A DNA stretch of 22,128 nt from a virus. The number at the start of each line of letters is the position of its first letter. The first letter of the stretch is position 1. Both the position numbers and the translations under genes were made by a program. Below the pieces are notes generated by a model, which was given only the letters and a program-made list of their open reading frames with translations, was not told the DNA's origin and made no database searches. The stretch spans positions 1 to 22,128 of the IMG/VR virus record IMGVR_UViG_3300040801_003013; one strand, given 5' to 3'. This document shows positions 21,580-22,128 of the stretch, one piece after another.

Positions 21580-22014
21580 ATGCCCTACGTCACCTTGCAA
21601 CAAATGATTGATCGCTTTGGTGAGCAAGAAATGATCGAGCTTACCAACCTACACAGCCCCGACAATACGGCGATCAATATCGCCGCGTTTAATGCAGCGA
21701 TGTTGGATGCTGAATCGGAAATGAATTCCTACATCGGGATCGCCGCCTCGCTCCCCCTTGCCTCGGTGCCGGTGGTGCTGAATGGTAAAGCCGCCGATGT
21801 AACCCGATATTACCTCGACACCATCGACCCCCGCGCCGATGTTCGGCAACGGTATGAGGACGCGATCGAGTGGCTGAAAATGTTGGCCAATGGACAGGTC
21901 AGTATCGGGCTAGACGACGCGGGGGACAGTGTAGCGGGCGGGGGGCTGCTGCGGGCCTCGACTAACGCCCCGATGTACACCCGGAGTACCATTGACTCTA
22001 AGGTGTGGAGCTAA
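21580..22014 (+). CDS. DUF1320 / Mu gp36-like head-tail connector protein
   Basis: The 144 residues show the DUF1320 pattern: VTLQQMIDRFGEQEMIELTN (4-23), a helix with AFNAAMLDAESEMNSYIG (about 36-53), LPLASVPVVLNGKAADVTRY and YLDTIDPRADVRQRYEDAIE then WLKMLANGQVSIG. These proteins adopt an adaptor fold related to connector proteins such as HK97 gp6 and attach beneath the portal. In Mu it lies after the head gene and before gp37; here gp37 is on the opposite strand, so the connector genes are split between two operons. Confidence 0.88.
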   Translation: MPYVTLQQMIDRFGEQEMIELTNLHSPDNTAINIAAFNAAMLDAESEMNSYIGIAASLPLASVPVVLNGKAADVTRYYLDTIDPRADVRQRYEDAIEWLKMLANGQVSIGLDDAGDSVAGGGLLRASTNAPMYTRSTIDSKVWS

Positions 22015-22015
22015 G

Positions 22016-22128
22016 ATGTTAACTAAAGCCGAATTTCAGATCAAACTGTTCTCGCTACGACTGCAATTTATCCGGCTGCAGATTCCTACACCGCCACGAA
22101 GATATCGGGCTGGGCGGAACTGTCGGAA
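22016..22128 (+). CDS. Leader-tagged Cys-knuckle protein, cut by window end
   Basis: The first 37 codons read MLTKAEFQIKLFSLRLQFIR, LQIPTPPRRYRAGRNCR and then leave the window. PPRRYRAGRNCR is identical to residues 24-35 of the 19471 protein, and 28 of 35 bases match between 22094-22128 and 19543-19577. So this is another leader-tagged gene that should continue into the four-Cys knuckle. Its ATG is two bases after the DUF1320 stop, again tightly coupled to a virion gene. Confidence 0.8.
   Translation, partial: MLTKAEFQIKLFSLRLQFIRLQIPTPPRRYRAGRNCR

Overview
This window is almost entirely phage: the structural region of a transposable-phage-like (Mu-type head, long flexible tail) virus or prophage of a cyanobacterium. 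The host call rests on about twenty copies of the cyanobacterial palindrome GCGATCGC (HIP1) spread through genes on both strands, and on proteins of cyanobacterial mobile-element type. The Mu relationship rests on a run of recognisable families: DUF935 portal (gp29), MuF-like minor head protein (gp30), gpG-like virion morphogenesis protein, DUF1320 (gp36), gpI-like protease/scaffold and DUF1834 (gp37). One tail tube candidate, no sheath gene and a 1584-residue tape measure protein suggest a siphovirus-like tail, as in the Mu-related siphophages B3 and D3112. No terminase, transposase, lysis gene, tRNA or CRISPR array was seen.

Layout. (1) 1-980, minus strand: three small accessory genes (hypothetical, zinc ribbon, ExoX-C-like) ending in an intrinsic terminator. 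(2) 1171-2140, plus strand: a KilA/BRO-like cyanobacterial protein and an HNH protein, then a strong terminator. (3) 2141-2488: non-coding, packed with direct and inverted copies of GGTGACAG. (4) 2489-4119, plus strand: a small beta-rich tail protein and a collagen-tagged tail fibre, closed by a terminator. (5) 14646 down to 4165, minus strand: protease/scaffold, decoration protein, major capsid, head-tail connector genes, tail tube, possible tail assembly chaperone, tape measure and two distal tail genes. (6) 14723-22128, plus strand: XRE regulator, portal, accessory genes, MuF protein, gpG, gp36 and a gene cut by the window end. This strand is interrupted by a minus-strand KilA/BRO-like gene at about 20.4-21.06 kb that looks like a late insertion.

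The head/tail genes are split into two divergent operons that start on either side of a short intergenic region at 14647-14722, next to an XRE-type regulator. One control region could therefore switch on both halves of the virion programme. In Mu the equivalent genes run in one direction.

The most interesting part is the accessory material interleaved with the portal, MuF and gpG genes. Four reading frames (17056, 18247, 19471, 22016) begin with the same kind of short amphipathic helix (IDxIRxxI-like), three of them followed by PPRxY. Behind this shared leader the bodies differ: an unknown domain, or a four-cysteine knuckle with a histone-H1-like Lys/Ala/Pro tail. The copy at 17056 is cut off by a stop just before a gene encoding a stand-alone MutS domain I (mismatch-reading domain, F-Y-D in place of F-x-E). 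DNA homology between the 17.1 kb and 19.7 kb genes, and a repeated spacer after each, show that these genes recombine as cassettes. My inference is a family of variable, possibly capsid-internal proteins sharing one leader; this is untested.
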